Shown piece after piece: positions 1 through 10,839 of a stretch of 64,000 nt of DNA. The position numbers and the translations under genes were made by a program. A model generated the notes under the pieces. It was not told where the DNA came from. It saw only the letters and a list, made by a program, of their open reading frames with translations, and did no database searches. This DNA is from UBA1366 sp047602575 (GTDB lineage: Bacteria > Bacillota > Clostridia > Oscillospirales > Ruminococcaceae). Each line of letters opens with the position of its first letter. The first letter of the stretch is position 1. Where the stretch lies: NCBI GenBank assembly GCA_047602575.1, contig JASGGY010000003.1, forward strand, positions 248,001 through 312,000. The letters run 5' to 3'.

Positions 1-176
1 AGCGCCGCATCGTTGTGAACAAGATTGGCGACCGGCCGCACCGCGGCGGTGGTAACGCTGTGATTAGCTGAATTGTCGTCCGATGTGTTTGGTTCTTTCG
101 CGGAACAGGAAGCCGCAACCGCGGCGGTCAGCGCACAGAGCGCGGCACAGGTCGTTTTTTGCAGGAATTGTTTCAA
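1..176 (-). CDS. Lipoprotein, N-terminal fragment (runs off left edge)
   Basis: Only about 58 codons are visible. They encode a lipoprotein-type signal peptide: a short basic N terminus, a hydrophobic Ala/Leu stretch and a lipobox-like AVAASC, followed by a Ser/Asn/Asp-rich linker. The start is taken as TTG at 176 because the Shine-Dalgarno AAAGG ends 9 nt before it; the in-frame ATG at 185 touches the AAAGG and has no spacing. The mature domain lies outside the window, so no function is assigned. Confidence 0.6.
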   Translation of the reverse strand, partial: MKQFLQKTTCAALCALTAAVAASCSAKEPNTSDDNSANHSVTTAAVRPVANLVHNDAA

Positions 177-297
177 AACGCTCATCCTTTCAATCGGCAA
201 AATGCTTGTGTTTTCAGCATTATTGTAACCGACAGGATGCAGTTATGCGAAAAAACGCGGCGAAAATTAACGGAAAAAATTTTGACTGTTTTTCAAT

Positions 298-2505
<2,208 letters not shown>

Positions 2506-2556
2506 AGAAACCTCCGTTTCTGTCATAGGATTGTTGAAGACGATTGCAGAAAATAA

Positions 2557-3108
2557 TTAGATAAACATTTCCAGAACGCCCATGCTTTTTTTGTCAAGCT
2601 CCGCGATTTCGGGGCAGCAATACTTGTTGCCGTCGGCGTCGTTGATATAGAGATAGGACGCGTTGAGCATCCTAAAATTCTGGTACCAGTCGCGGATGCA
2701 GATGGTTTTTTTGCCGCTGGTGGTATCGGCGGTGACGAAAATCTCACCGCGCATATTGTCGCGGATGGAATAAACCTTCGTGACCAGCGGCATATAGTAC
2801 TTAAACGCCAGATAGTGCGTGAGCAGCGTGTACTGCGCTTTGTCAAGCTTCGTCAGGTCGCGGATCACGCCGATTTCGCGGAATTCCTTTTCCGGCGTTT
2901 CATAGGCGACGCTGATGAATTCTGTTTCCGACAAAAACGGCACAAGCCGCGTGAGAATGACCTTGCGGTAGGTTTTCCCGTCTGCTGTCAGCGTCAGAAA
3001 GCCGCTTTCCTCTGTCTGGAAGCAAAGCTGTGCGCAGTCAAGCAGGTTGAGCCGGTCTATTTCATAGACCTCGTCGGTATGTTCTTTTACTTGAATTGAA
3101 TCGGACAT
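2557..3108 (-). CDS. DUF1854 family protein
   Basis: 183-aa soluble protein with no signal peptide or membrane segment. It fits my recollection of the DUF1854 pattern: an early LTADGK strand, a central IRDLTKLDKAQ helix followed by a YYMPLVTKV strand, then RDWYQNFR, INDADG and a final LDKKSMGVLEMF. The start at 3108 is chosen for a GAGGTG site at good spacing. It lies 51 nt upstream of one ABC half transporter and downstream of rsgA in the same operon. DUF1854 proteins are usually encoded beside ABC exporters of this type. I infer an accessory role in the transporter; the molecular role is not known. Confidence 0.75.
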   Translation of the reverse strand: MSDSIQVKEHTDEVYEIDRLNLLDCAQLCFQTEESGFLTLTADGKTYRKVILTRLVPFLSETEFISVAYETPEKEFREIGVIRDLTKLDKAQYTLLTHYLAFKYYMPLVTKVYSIRDNMRGEIFVTADTTSGKKTICIRDWYQNFRMLNASYLYINDADGNKYCCPEIAELDKKSMGVLEMFI

Positions 3109-3186
3109 ATTACACCTCGTTTCGGTTGTTGAACGAATACCCAATAAGAAATGTGCGCTAGATCAGTTTTTGCTCAGAAATACAAA

Positions 3187-4158
3187 TCAGTTCCATTTTC
3201 CATTTCTCCGGGTAAAATCATTTTTATTGAGTTGCTTGAGCATTTTTTCTTTTTCATACGATCTGCCATTTTGAATGATTTCTCTTTTTCTTTCATCGCC
3301 GATGAGTTTCAGGTATCTCAGATAGGAATCGTAATCCAGCTCATCCTGTTCGAGTGCGTTTTTTATCGCACATTCCGGCTCGGAAATATGAGAACAATCA
3401 GCAAATTTACATTTGCGGTTCAGCTCAAAAATTTCCGGGAACAGCTCCTGAATGGTATTGGAACCCGGTGAAATTCCGACGCTTCGCAGACCGGGCGTAT
3501 CAATGATGGTTCGGTTGCCTGTTAGATCATAGACGTGTCTGACGGTGGTTGTATGCCTGCCTTTTCCGTCATTGATTCTTATGCCGTTGGTTTTTATGAC
3601 TTCATTTTTTAACAGCATATTAATCAATGTCGATTTTCCAACACCCGAACTTCCAAGCAGGATTGCCGTTTCATTCTCCGCCCAGCAATCTTTATAAAAG
3701 GCTTCTTCATCGAATTCATAAAAATTTGATGTCTTAATCCCGCAGTTTGGAAACCGTTTCGCAATGATGTGAATTATCTCATGATAATCATGATTTAAGT
3801 CGGTTTTCGTCAGCACAAAATAAATCCTAGCGCCGGATTCCCTTGCGATGATATAATACCGTTCCAACCGGGCCAAATTGAAATCCTGATTTGAACTTGT
3901 CACAATAAAAACAACGTCAATATTTGAAGCCAGTCCCTGAACCTTTCCGTTTTGCAATCTGCTGATTGCATTTTTTCGGGCAATGATTTCTTTTACATAG
4001 AGTTGTTCATAGCTCTTTTCACAGCGCACATAGTCGCCGACAAGTATTTGCCCGTTGATACTTTTGGCTACCTGCGCCTGAAAGTATGACTGACAGGAAC
4101 ACAGCAATACATTTTGTGATGTAAATACTGAAGCACATCGGTATTCATCTCTATCCAT
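3187..4158 (-). CDS. rsgA: Ribosome small-subunit-dependent GTPase A
   Basis: 323-aa circularly permuted GTPase. An N-terminal OB-like region (1-80) is followed by the permuted G-motif order: the G4-like LTKTDL, then G1 GSSGVGKST, then G3 DTPG. A C-terminal zinc motif (CKFADCSHISEPEC) completes the RsgA fold. RsgA acts late in 30S maturation in the cytoplasm. Strong GGAGGG before ATG. It sits inside the ABC/DUF1854 operon, which is not a usual place for rsgA. The gene is clearly AT-richer than both flanking ABC genes, suggesting separate acquisition or a second paralogue. Confidence 0.88.
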   Translation of the reverse strand: MDRDEYRCASVFTSQNVLLCSCQSYFQAQVAKSINGQILVGDYVRCEKSYEQLYVKEIIARKNAISRLQNGKVQGLASNIDVVFIVTSSNQDFNLARLERYYIIARESGARIYFVLTKTDLNHDYHEIIHIIAKRFPNCGIKTSNFYEFDEEAFYKDCWAENETAILLGSSGVGKSTLINMLLKNEVIKTNGIRINDGKGRHTTTVRHVYDLTGNRTIIDTPGLRSVGISPGSNTIQELFPEIFELNRKCKFADCSHISEPECAIKNALEQDELDYDSYLRYLKLIGDERKREIIQNGRSYEKEKMLKQLNKNDFTRRNGKWN

Positions 4159-4201
4159 TTTTCACCCTCCATATTAATTGATTGGTCGGTAAATCGTTAC
4201 T

Positions 4202-6472
4202 TTACTCGGTGATAAATTTAAGCGCGTCGGACTGAAGCTTATACAGCTCGAAATACTTGCCCTTTGCGCGGATGAGTTCGTCGTGCGTGCCAAGCTCTTT
4301 CAGCTCGCCGTTCTCAATCACGCAGAGCATATCTGCGTCGCGCAACGTTGAAAGCCGGTGCGCGATGGAGATGATGGTTCTGCCGCTTTTGAGCGCGTCG
4401 ATGGCGGTTTGAATTTTCCGCTCGGTGCGGGTGTCCATCGAGGCGGTTGCTTCGTCGAGAATCAGAATCTGCGGCTTCTGTATGATCGCGCGGGCGATGG
4501 AAATCCGCTGCCGCTCGCCGCCGGAAAGCGCAATGCCGCCCTCACCGATGCGTGTGTTGTACCCATTGGGCAGCTTTGTGATAAACTCATGCGCGTTGGC
4601 ACTTTTCGCCGCCTCAATGATTTCCTCGACGCTTGCGTCCGGGCAGGCATATGCAATGTTTTCGGCAACTGTGCCGATGAAAATATAAGTTTCCTGCGAC
4701 ACGATGCCGATGCTGCGGCGCAGATCACTGAACGCAAGCTTGCGGATTGGAATGCCATCGATGGTGATTTCCCCGCCCGTCACATCATAAAGCCGCGCCA
4801 GCAGATTGATGATGGTGGACTTCCCCGCCCCCGTTTTGCCGACGATGCCGAACATCTGACCGGCTTTGATATCGAAGGAAACATTCTTGATGATGGGCTT
4901 GCCCGCCTCGTAAGAAAAGCTTACGTCAGAAAAACGGATATCGCCGCCGAGCGTTCCGGCTTTCACCGGCTGTTCGTCCTGCGCAACGGTGGGGGTGGCG
5001 TCGATGATTTCAAACATCCGCGAAGCTGCGTCCGCGCATTTCGCCCAGCGGTCGCCGATCCAGGTGAAAAAGTTGATCGGCTCATAGGTCATTTCGGTGT
5101 AATAAACCAGCGCCGTAAGCGTTCCCAGCGCGATGTGCCCGTTGATGACCAGCACCGCGCCCACGCAGAACATGAGGTTGTTCACCACGCGGCAGAACGT
5201 CCAGATCAGCGGAATGGTGTTCGCGACGCGCTTGTTAATGCGCGTGTTGAGCGAAAAGGCTTCGTTGTTTTTTGCGCTGTAGCGCCCGATTTCGCGCTCC
5301 TCGCGGGCAAAGCTTTTTACCACGCGCTGTCCGTTCATCACGTCGGAAAGTACGGAGTTCGCGCTGCGCGTTGCAATGTCGGATTTGCGGTAAAGCTTGC
5401 GCTGGCTGGTGTAGAATTTATGCTGCACAATGTGAATGAAAATAATGGATACGATGACTCCCAGCGATAAAACCGGACTGAGCATGAGCATGATTGCCGA
5501 GATGCCCACCATTTTTATGATATTGGTAATACCATAAGGCACGATGTCCGTGAAAAACCAATAGATGTTGTTGCTGTCGCGGTCGATGCGCGAGAGCAGC
5601 GAGCCGGTTTGCTTTCCGGTGAAAAAATTCAGCGAAAGTCCTTGCATCGAGGTGAAAATTTTCACACGCAGGCGATGGACGACCTTCGGAACGATCACGC
5701 CGATGGCGATGCCGGAAACAATGCGGAACAGGAACTGTCCGAACGACACCGAGAACATCATGATGACTACCAGTAATACTTGTCCGTAATACTTTCCGCC
5801 CGCGGTCAGCACGTCGTCGTAGAGCATTTTTGCGCTGAACATCGGGGCGATGATGACGAACACGTTTGCCAGAAGAATCGTCGCCAGAATCAGCGTCAGC
5901 TGCCATTTGAATTCTTTAAAGAGCGTTGCCAGCCGCATAATCACCGCGCGGCGGTTGACGCACTGCGGACAGACGGGGCGGTTGGGATCGGGGAAGCGCT
6001 CCCCGCAGACGGGGCAGTGGGTTTTTGCGGCGGCGAGCAAGGTGTCGTCGATTTCCTCGCCGGCAAGGGTTTTGTTGAACCGCTCGCAGAACTTCTCGAA
6101 CTTGTCCGAAAAGCCGACGGAAAACTGCGCGAGCGGTGTTTCCGCGCCGTTTTTTCCGGCAAGTATCAGGCGCGCGGTGTTCTGGTGGCGGTCAACATAG
6201 AGCTTTTCCGCGTCGCACAGCGGGATCTCGCGGTAGTCGGTCACGTCAAAGCCGCACAGCTCCTTGCGCCGTTTGTTTTTCTTCATGCGCTCGTAGCTTT
6301 CGTAGCCGCACAGCACATACAGGCTTTCGCCGCAGAAGGTGATGTACACGTCGTGATAACGGTTTTCGCCGTCCATATCGGCTTTGACGCAATAGCGCAG
6401 GTCGCCGGTTTGCGCACCCCGCTCCTCCATGCGTGCAATCGCAAGCGCGGGCAGGATGTCAAAATACTTCAT
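4202..6472 (-). CDS. ABC transporter, fused membrane and ATPase domains, with N-terminal extension and zinc ribbon
   Basis: 756-aa exporter-type half transporter, partner of the gene at 298-2505. It has a roughly 140-residue N-terminal extension, a zinc ribbon (CPVCG...CPQC), six transmembrane helices, then Walker A GKTGAGKST, signature LSGGERQR, Walker B ILILDEA and AHRLS. The start at 6472 is chosen for GGAGG 9 nt upstream; the longer reading frame to 6598 would run into a terminator hairpin. First large gene of the operon; no promoter is visible between it and the terminator at 6548-6580, so its expression may depend on read-through from the promoter at 6754-6782. Confidence 0.85.
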   Translation of the reverse strand: MKYFDILPALAIARMEERGAQTGDLRYCVKADMDGENRYHDVYITFCGESLYVLCGYESYERMKKNKRRKELCGFDVTDYREIPLCDAEKLYVDRHQNTARLILAGKNGAETPLAQFSVGFSDKFEKFCERFNKTLAGEEIDDTLLAAAKTHCPVCGERFPDPNRPVCPQCVNRRAVIMRLATLFKEFKWQLTLILATILLANVFVIIAPMFSAKMLYDDVLTAGGKYYGQVLLVVIMMFSVSFGQFLFRIVSGIAIGVIVPKVVHRLRVKIFTSMQGLSLNFFTGKQTGSLLSRIDRDSNNIYWFFTDIVPYGITNIIKMVGISAIMLMLSPVLSLGVIVSIIFIHIVQHKFYTSQRKLYRKSDIATRSANSVLSDVMNGQRVVKSFAREEREIGRYSAKNNEAFSLNTRINKRVANTIPLIWTFCRVVNNLMFCVGAVLVINGHIALGTLTALVYYTEMTYEPINFFTWIGDRWAKCADAASRMFEIIDATPTVAQDEQPVKAGTLGGDIRFSDVSFSYEAGKPIIKNVSFDIKAGQMFGIVGKTGAGKSTIINLLARLYDVTGGEITIDGIPIRKLAFSDLRRSIGIVSQETYIFIGTVAENIAYACPDASVEEIIEAAKSANAHEFITKLPNGYNTRIGEGGIALSGGERQRISIARAIIQKPQILILDEATASMDTRTERKIQTAIDALKSGRTIISIAHRLSTLRDADMLCVIENGELKELGTHDELIRAKGKYFELYKLQSDALKFITE

Positions 6473-6539
6473 AGGGGGTTTCCTCCTCTCTTTCTTTCGG
6501 GAAATTCGCCCGAAAACCATCCGGTTCCGCCCGCGGACA

Positions 6540-6580
6540 CAAAATAAGCCCCTGATTTTCACCAAACGAAAATCAGGGGC
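6540..6580 (-). terminator. Intrinsic terminator / attenuator in the ABC operon leader
   Basis: Perfect 13-bp inverted repeat (arms 6548-6560 and 6568-6580) with a 7-nt loop. Read on the minus strand it is followed by TTATTTTGT. It lies between the micro-ORF (stop at 6625) and the start of the ABC gene at 6472. It either ends a short independent transcript or acts as an attenuator for the operon. Confidence 0.75.
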
Positions 6581-6624
6581 AGTACCATTTCGTTCCACAA
6601 ACGCGCAAAGCGCGCCATGCGCCT

Positions 6625-6711
6625 TTACGGCTTGAGCGGAAGCGGACGTAACTGCTTCTGATTCTTTTGCTTGTGGGAATTCTTTCGATTTCCGGTATTA
6701 TTCCAGATCAT
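6625..6711 (-). CDS. 28-aa basic micro-protein (unrecognised)
   Basis: ATG with AAAGGAG 9 nt upstream opens 28 codons to TAA. The peptide begins MIWNNTGNRKN, is rich in Lys, Arg, Gln and Asn, and ends in a Leu/Pro stretch (LRPLPLKP). It has no hydrophobic segment and no Cys. A consensus sigma-A promoter lies 43 nt upstream and a strong terminator follows 45 nt downstream, giving a compact unit of about 200 nt before the ABC operon. I do not recognise the family. It could be a leader peptide, a small exported peptide, or a translated small RNA. Confidence 0.5.
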   Translation of the reverse strand: MIWNNTGNRKNSHKQKNQKQLRPLPLKP

Positions 6712-6753
6712 TACGCTCGCTCCTTTCAAAATATTTGTTTTGCAACATGGTTT

Positions 6754-6782
6754 ATTATACGGGAATGAATTTTATTTGTCAA
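6754..6782 (-). promoter_or_regulatory. Consensus sigma-A promoter
   Basis: On the minus strand TTGACA (6777-6782), a 17-nt spacer and TATAAT (6754-6759) match the consensus exactly. Transcription would start near 6747, just upstream of the micro-ORF and the ABC operon. Confidence 0.85.
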
Positions 6783-6865
6783 GGGCTTATTTGAAAAACT
6801 TATCATAAATTGTTTCAAAGGATTGACTAAAAGAACTATTGTTTACTTTTATGCAAAATACGCGG

Positions 6866-6900
6866 ACAAAAACGACGCCGGCACGGCGGATGGCGCCGAA
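6866..6900 (-). terminator. Possible terminator of the pst-pho operon
   Basis: GC-rich imperfect hairpin (GGCGCC pairing with GGCGTC through one G-U) followed by GTTTTTG on the minus strand, just after the phoR stop. Weak stem, so tentative. Confidence 0.35.
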
Positions 6901-6915
6901 CCGGAGTCGGAAACA

Positions 6916-8628
6916 TTATGATTCTTTCGGCAAGGTCACGGTGATGGTCGTTCCCGTGCCCGGCTCGCTGACAAGGGCAATCGTGCCGTGATGGAACTGC
7001 ACGGCGTGCTTGACGATGGAAAGTCCCAAACCCGTGCCGGCGGTTTTACGGCTGCGGCTTTTATCAACGCGGTAGAAGCGCTCGAAAATGCGGCTCTGGT
7101 CCTCTTTCGGGATGCCGATGCCGGTGTCTGCGACAGCCAAGACGACGCTGTCGGGTTCGTTTTTCACCGTCACGCGCACCGTTCCGCCGGGATGATTGTA
7201 TTTCACGGCATTGTCGGCAAGGTTGAACACGATCTCCGACAAATACGTCGCCGATCCGTTGATCACAGCACTTTCGCCCCCCGCCGTCAGCGTTACGCCG
7301 AACTGCGCGGCATTTTCGCTGAGACTTTCGCACGTATCCTCCGCGATCCGGAGGAGGTCAGCCTGCGTTATCTCGGTGGATTCGCTTTCCTCTATTTCCG
7401 TCAGGCGGATGATGTCGTTGATGAGCAGCAGCATCCGTGCACTTTCGCGGTAAATTGTTCCGCCGTATTTTTCGATGTCAGCGGGGGCGGTCAGAATGCC
7501 GCTTTCGAGCATCTCGCCGAAGCCCTTAATCGTGGTCAGCGGCGTTTTCAGCTCGTGGGAAACATTCGCGGAAAAGTCGCGTCGGATTTCCTCGTTGCGC
7601 GCGGACTGCGTCACATCCACCAATAAGATCAGCAGCCCGAAGCCGTCCGCGTCGGCAAAGTCCGTCCGGCTGACAAATGCGCGCACCACTCTGCCGTCGG
7701 TATGCAGCGTGATTTCCGCGCCGCCCTGCGACTTGGCTTTCTCCGCGGCTTCAATGAGCTTTGGAATGCGCGTCAGCTCGAGCAGATTTCCGCCGGTGTA
7801 GCTGCGCTTCCCGACGCCGAGCATCGTCAGCGCGCTGTCGTTGACCGACAACACCGTGTTCGTTTCGTCGAGCAGAATCAGCCCCTCGACCATGTTGCGC
7901 GTAATCAGCCCGATGGTGTCGCGCTCCCTGCGCAGCTGTGCTAGCTGTGTCGCGGCGCGGCGCGAAAGGGAATTGACGGCTTCCGCGATGGGTTTTAACT
8001 CCGCATACTTCCCCGGAACGCGCACATAGCGGCGGTCATTGGGGTTGTCGGTGATTTCAATCTGACCGATCAGATCGGTGACGGGCTTGATCATGCGCTT
8101 GGAAAGCAGCGCAGAAGACGCCGCCGCCGTCAGCACCGTTGCGATGCCGATGAGAACCAGCACCGGCAGCAGCTTTTCAAACATCGAAAAAATGCTGCTC
8201 ATTTCCCGCGAAAACCGGATCACATTGCCGTGATACAGCTTTGCGTAATAATAGGTGGTTTGCCCGAGCGTTTTGGAAAAGCGTAACGCTTCGCCGCTGC
8301 CGTTGTTCAGTGCTTCGACCACTTCCGCGCGGTCACTGTGGTTTTCAAGCGTGGCGGCGTCGCTGTCGGAATCGTATAAAACAGTTCCGTCGGTCGCGAT
8401 TGCCGTTAAGCGGATGTGATAGCTGATGCTGTCGGAATTGTCGTTGAGAATGGCTTGAATTTCTTCCGGCGTATAGTCCGAACGCGTGATTGTATCCGCC
8501 ACCGCGCGCAGTTCTTCTTCCGCACTGTCTTTATAAAAGCCGTAGCTGACCATACTCGCCGCCGCGCCGAACAGCGTCACACACAGCAGCACCGTCAGCA
8601 CAATCACATAGTAAATTCTTCTTTGCAT
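6916..8628 (-). CDS. phoR: Phosphate-regulon sensor histidine kinase
   Basis: 570-aa membrane kinase: transmembrane helix (about 5-28), extracytoplasmic sensor region, second helix (about 155-175), HAMP-like linker, PAS domain (about 240-330), HisKA with the phosphorylated His in SANVSHELKTPL, then HATPase with N box NLADNAVKY and G box VADTGIGI. GGAGGG lies 6 nt before ATG. It follows the response regulator by 17 nt, and with pstSCAB-phoU next door it is PhoR. Known role: PhoR phosphorylates PhoP/PhoB under phosphate limitation, restrained by Pst-PhoU. Confidence 0.92.
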   Translation of the reverse strand: MQRRIYYVIVLTVLLCVTLFGAAASMVSYGFYKDSAEEELRAVADTITRSDYTPEEIQAILNDNSDSISYHIRLTAIATDGTVLYDSDSDAATLENHSDRAEVVEALNNGSGEALRFSKTLGQTTYYYAKLYHGNVIRFSREMSSIFSMFEKLLPVLVLIGIATVLTAAASSALLSKRMIKPVTDLIGQIEITDNPNDRRYVRVPGKYAELKPIAEAVNSLSRRAATQLAQLRRERDTIGLITRNMVEGLILLDETNTVLSVNDSALTMLGVGKRSYTGGNLLELTRIPKLIEAAEKAKSQGGAEITLHTDGRVVRAFVSRTDFADADGFGLLILLVDVTQSARNEEIRRDFSANVSHELKTPLTTIKGFGEMLESGILTAPADIEKYGGTIYRESARMLLLINDIIRLTEIEESESTEITQADLLRIAEDTCESLSENAAQFGVTLTAGGESAVINGSATYLSEIVFNLADNAVKYNHPGGTVRVTVKNEPDSVVLAVADTGIGIPKEDQSRIFERFYRVDKSRSRKTAGTGLGLSIVKHAVQFHHGTIALVSEPGTGTTITVTLPKES

Positions 8629-8645
8629 GACGCGCCCTCCGGCTC

Positions 8646-9323
8646 TCAGATTTTATAGCCGATGCCCCTGACCGTTGTGATGAAATTCTCGCAACCCGCC
8701 TGTTCGAGCTTCTGCCGCAGGGTTTTAACGTGCATATCCACCGTGCGGGTTTCCCCCTCATAGCTGAAGCCCCAGACCTTGCGCATCAGCTTTTCGCGCG
8801 TCACGGCGATGCCCTTGTTGCGCATCAAATACGCAAGCATCTCGAATTCCTTAAATGTCAGCACCACCTCGCCCGACGGGCAGGTCACCGTATGCCGCGG
8901 AATGTCCACGCTCACCTCGCCGACGGTGAGAACCTCCTCCGCCTGTTCGGGCTTGCCCGCGCGCCGCAGTACCGCCTTGATGCGGGAGAGCAGCTCCATG
9001 ACACCAAAAGGCTTGGCGATGTAGTCGTCCGCACCCTCCTCAAGCCCGCTGACTTTGTCAAGCTCAGAGGATTTCGCCGTGACCATGATCACCGGCACAG
9101 CCGCCGTTGCCGGATTCGCGCGCAGTCCGCGCAGCACCGTCAGCCCGTCAGTCATCGGCAGCATGATGTCCAGCAGAATCAGATCCGGCGTCTGCGTCCG
9201 GACGGCCTTCTGGAATTCCTCGGGGGTTTCAAAAGCGCTCACGGCGTATCCGCCGGATCTGAGCGCGCAGGAAATCAGCTCGCGGATTCCCTCGTCGTCC
9301 TCCACGCAATAAATCAAAGCCAT
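8646..9323 (-). CDS. phoP: Phosphate-regulon response regulator (OmpR family)
   Basis: 225 aa. Receiver domain with the acidic pocket (EDDE), phospho-acceptor Asp in LILLDIMLP and the conserved Lys in DDYIAKPFG. A C-terminal winged helix (RTVDMHVKTLRQKL) binds DNA. AGGG-type ribosome binding site before ATG at 9323. It could equally be called PhoB; PhoP is the Firmicutes name. Likely target: the TTACAT repeats before pstS. It also has its own promoter at 9353-9381, so phoPR can be made without the pst transcript. Confidence 0.92.
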   Translation of the reverse strand: MALIYCVEDDEGIRELISCALRSGGYAVSAFETPEEFQKAVRTQTPDLILLDIMLPMTDGLTVLRGLRANPATAAVPVIMVTAKSSELDKVSGLEEGADDYIAKPFGVMELLSRIKAVLRRAGKPEQAEEVLTVGEVSVDIPRHTVTCPSGEVVLTFKEFEMLAYLMRNKGIAVTREKLMRKVWGFSYEGETRTVDMHVKTLRQKLEQAGCENFITTVRGIGYKI

Positions 9324-9352
9324 ACCGCACCCTCCCGTTTGTTTCTTCCTCT

Positions 9353-9381
9353 AGTATATACCTTTTTTGACGGCAACACAA
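9353..9381 (-). promoter_or_regulatory. Internal promoter for phoPR
   Basis: Minus-strand TTGTGT (9376-9381), 17-nt spacer, TATACT (9353-9358), between the phoU stop and the phoP start. It would give basal phoPR expression independent of the Pho-box promoter. Confidence 0.5.
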
Positions 9382-9383
9382 GA

Positions 9384-10040
9384 CTAAATAATCTTTTCGT
9401 TCTTGTGAACGCCCGTGATGGAAAACAGCACCCATTCCGCGATGTTGACGGCGTGGTCGCCGATGCGCTCAAAGTATTTCGCCGCCATGAACAGGTCGAT
9501 TGCCTGCTCCCCCGCGTCGCGCTGTTCGGAAATCAGCTTGATGAGCGCGGCTTTTTCGCGGTTGAACAGCTCATCGACGATGTCGTCGGATGCGATGACT
9601 TCCCTTGCGGTCGCCGCATCGGCGCTGACATAGGCGTTGATGGCGCGGGTGACCATCTTGCGGGTTTCCTCCGCCATGCGGCGGATGTGAGCGAGGTTGG
9701 CGGTGTATTCCTCCCCCGCCAGACGCAGCACAAGCTCGGAAATATCCGCCGCCTGGTCGCCGATGCGCTCCATGTCGGTGATCATTTTCAGCGCGGAGGA
9801 AATCTTGCGCAGATCCCCCGCAACCGGCTGCTGACGCAGCAGAAGATTGAGGCAGATGCTCTCAATCCGGCGCTCGGACTCGTTGACCTGATAATCATAC
9901 GCGATGGTGTCGCCGGCAAGCTCCGGGTCGTTGTCGATCAGCGCTTTGATCGCCATGCCGATGATTTCCTCAACCTCGCCCGCCATTTTTAGCATCTCCA
10001 GATTAAGCTGCTTGAGCTGTAATTCAAAATTCGATCTCAT
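9384..10040 (-). CDS. phoU: Phosphate signalling protein PhoU
   Basis: 218-aa all-helical protein with the two PhoU repeats, including ERIGDQAADI and ERIGDHAVNI, which form the metal-binding E/DxxxD clusters. Normal family length. AGGGG before ATG. Lies 14 nt after pstB. Known role: links Pst transporter activity to the PhoR kinase and prevents pho activation when phosphate is ample. Confidence 0.95.
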   Translation of the reverse strand: MRSNFELQLKQLNLEMLKMAGEVEEIIGMAIKALIDNDPELAGDTIAYDYQVNESERRIESICLNLLLRQQPVAGDLRKISSALKMITDMERIGDQAADISELVLRLAGEEYTANLAHIRRMAEETRKMVTRAINAYVSADAATAREVIASDDIVDELFNREKAALIKLISEQRDAGEQAIDLFMAAKYFERIGDHAVNIAEWVLFSITGVHKNEKII

Positions 10041-10054
10041 CTTCTGTTCCCCTT

Positions 10055-10807
10055 CTATCCGAACCGTCCGGTGATATAATCCTCCGTCCGCTTGTCGGAG
10101 GGCATAGAGAAAATCTTCTGCGTTTCGTCAAACTCGACGATTTCCCCATGGAGGAAAAACGCCGTCTTGTCGGAAATACGCGCAGCCTGCTGCATATTGT
10201 GCGTCACGATGACGATGGTGTAATCGTATTTGAGGTCAAAGCATAACTCCTCGATTTTCATCGTAGAAATCGGGTCGAGTGCGGAGGTCGGCTCGTCCAT
10301 GAGAATAACCTCGGGCTTGACGGCAAGCGCGCGGGCGATGCAAAGGCGCTGCTGCTGTCCGCCGGAAAGCCCCAGCGCGGATTTTTTCAGCCGATCCTTT
10401 AATTCTTCCCAAATGGATGCCTGCTTTAAGCTCTGCTCGACGATTTCGTCCAGCTCGCTCTTTCGCTTCACGCCGTGGGTGCGCGGCCCGAACGCCACAT
10501 TGTCATACACGGACATGGGGAACGGGTTGGGCTTCTGGAACACCATGCCAACGCGCTTGCGCAGGGAGGTGACTTCCATTTCGTTGTAAATATCAACGCC
10601 GTCCAGCGCGATTTTTCCCGTAATCCGGCAGCCCTCGATCAGATCGTTCATCCGGTTGACGGATTTGAGCAGCGTCGATTTTCCGCAGCCCGACGGTCCG
10701 ATGAACGCGGTGATTTCCTGTTCAAGCACGGTGAGATTGACGTTTTTCAGCGCCTGAAAATCGCTGTAAAACAGGTCAAGTCCGGTGATTTTAATTTTTT
10801 CTGACAT
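10055..10807 (-). CDS. pstB: Phosphate ABC transporter ATP-binding protein
   Basis: 250-aa ATPase with Walker A GPSGCGKST, signature LSGGQQQR, Walker B VILMDEPTSALD and the switch His in IVTHNMQQA. The insert RMNDLI after Walker A and the MSVYDNVAFG segment are typical of PstB. Normal length. Energises PstCA for high-affinity phosphate uptake. Confidence 0.96.
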   Translation of the reverse strand: MSEKIKITGLDLFYSDFQALKNVNLTVLEQEITAFIGPSGCGKSTLLKSVNRMNDLIEGCRITGKIALDGVDIYNEMEVTSLRKRVGMVFQKPNPFPMSVYDNVAFGPRTHGVKRKSELDEIVEQSLKQASIWEELKDRLKKSALGLSGGQQQRLCIARALAVKPEVILMDEPTSALDPISTMKIEELCFDLKYDYTIVIVTHNMQQAARISDKTAFFLHGEIVEFDETQKIFSMPSDKRTEDYITGRFG

Positions 10808-10839
10808 TCATTTTATCCACCTTTTCGGATTTATCGGTG

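Noticed and set aside
4358..5470. Long plus-strand open frame of 370 codons opposite the ABC transporter gene
   Set aside because: Lies wholly within a well-supported gene on the other strand, has no recognisable domain or Shine-Dalgarno; typical shadow of GC-rich coding sequence.
8730..9992. Plus-strand open frame of 420 codons opposite phoP-phoU
   Set aside because: Spans two real genes and the gap between them; His/Arg-rich nonsense composition.
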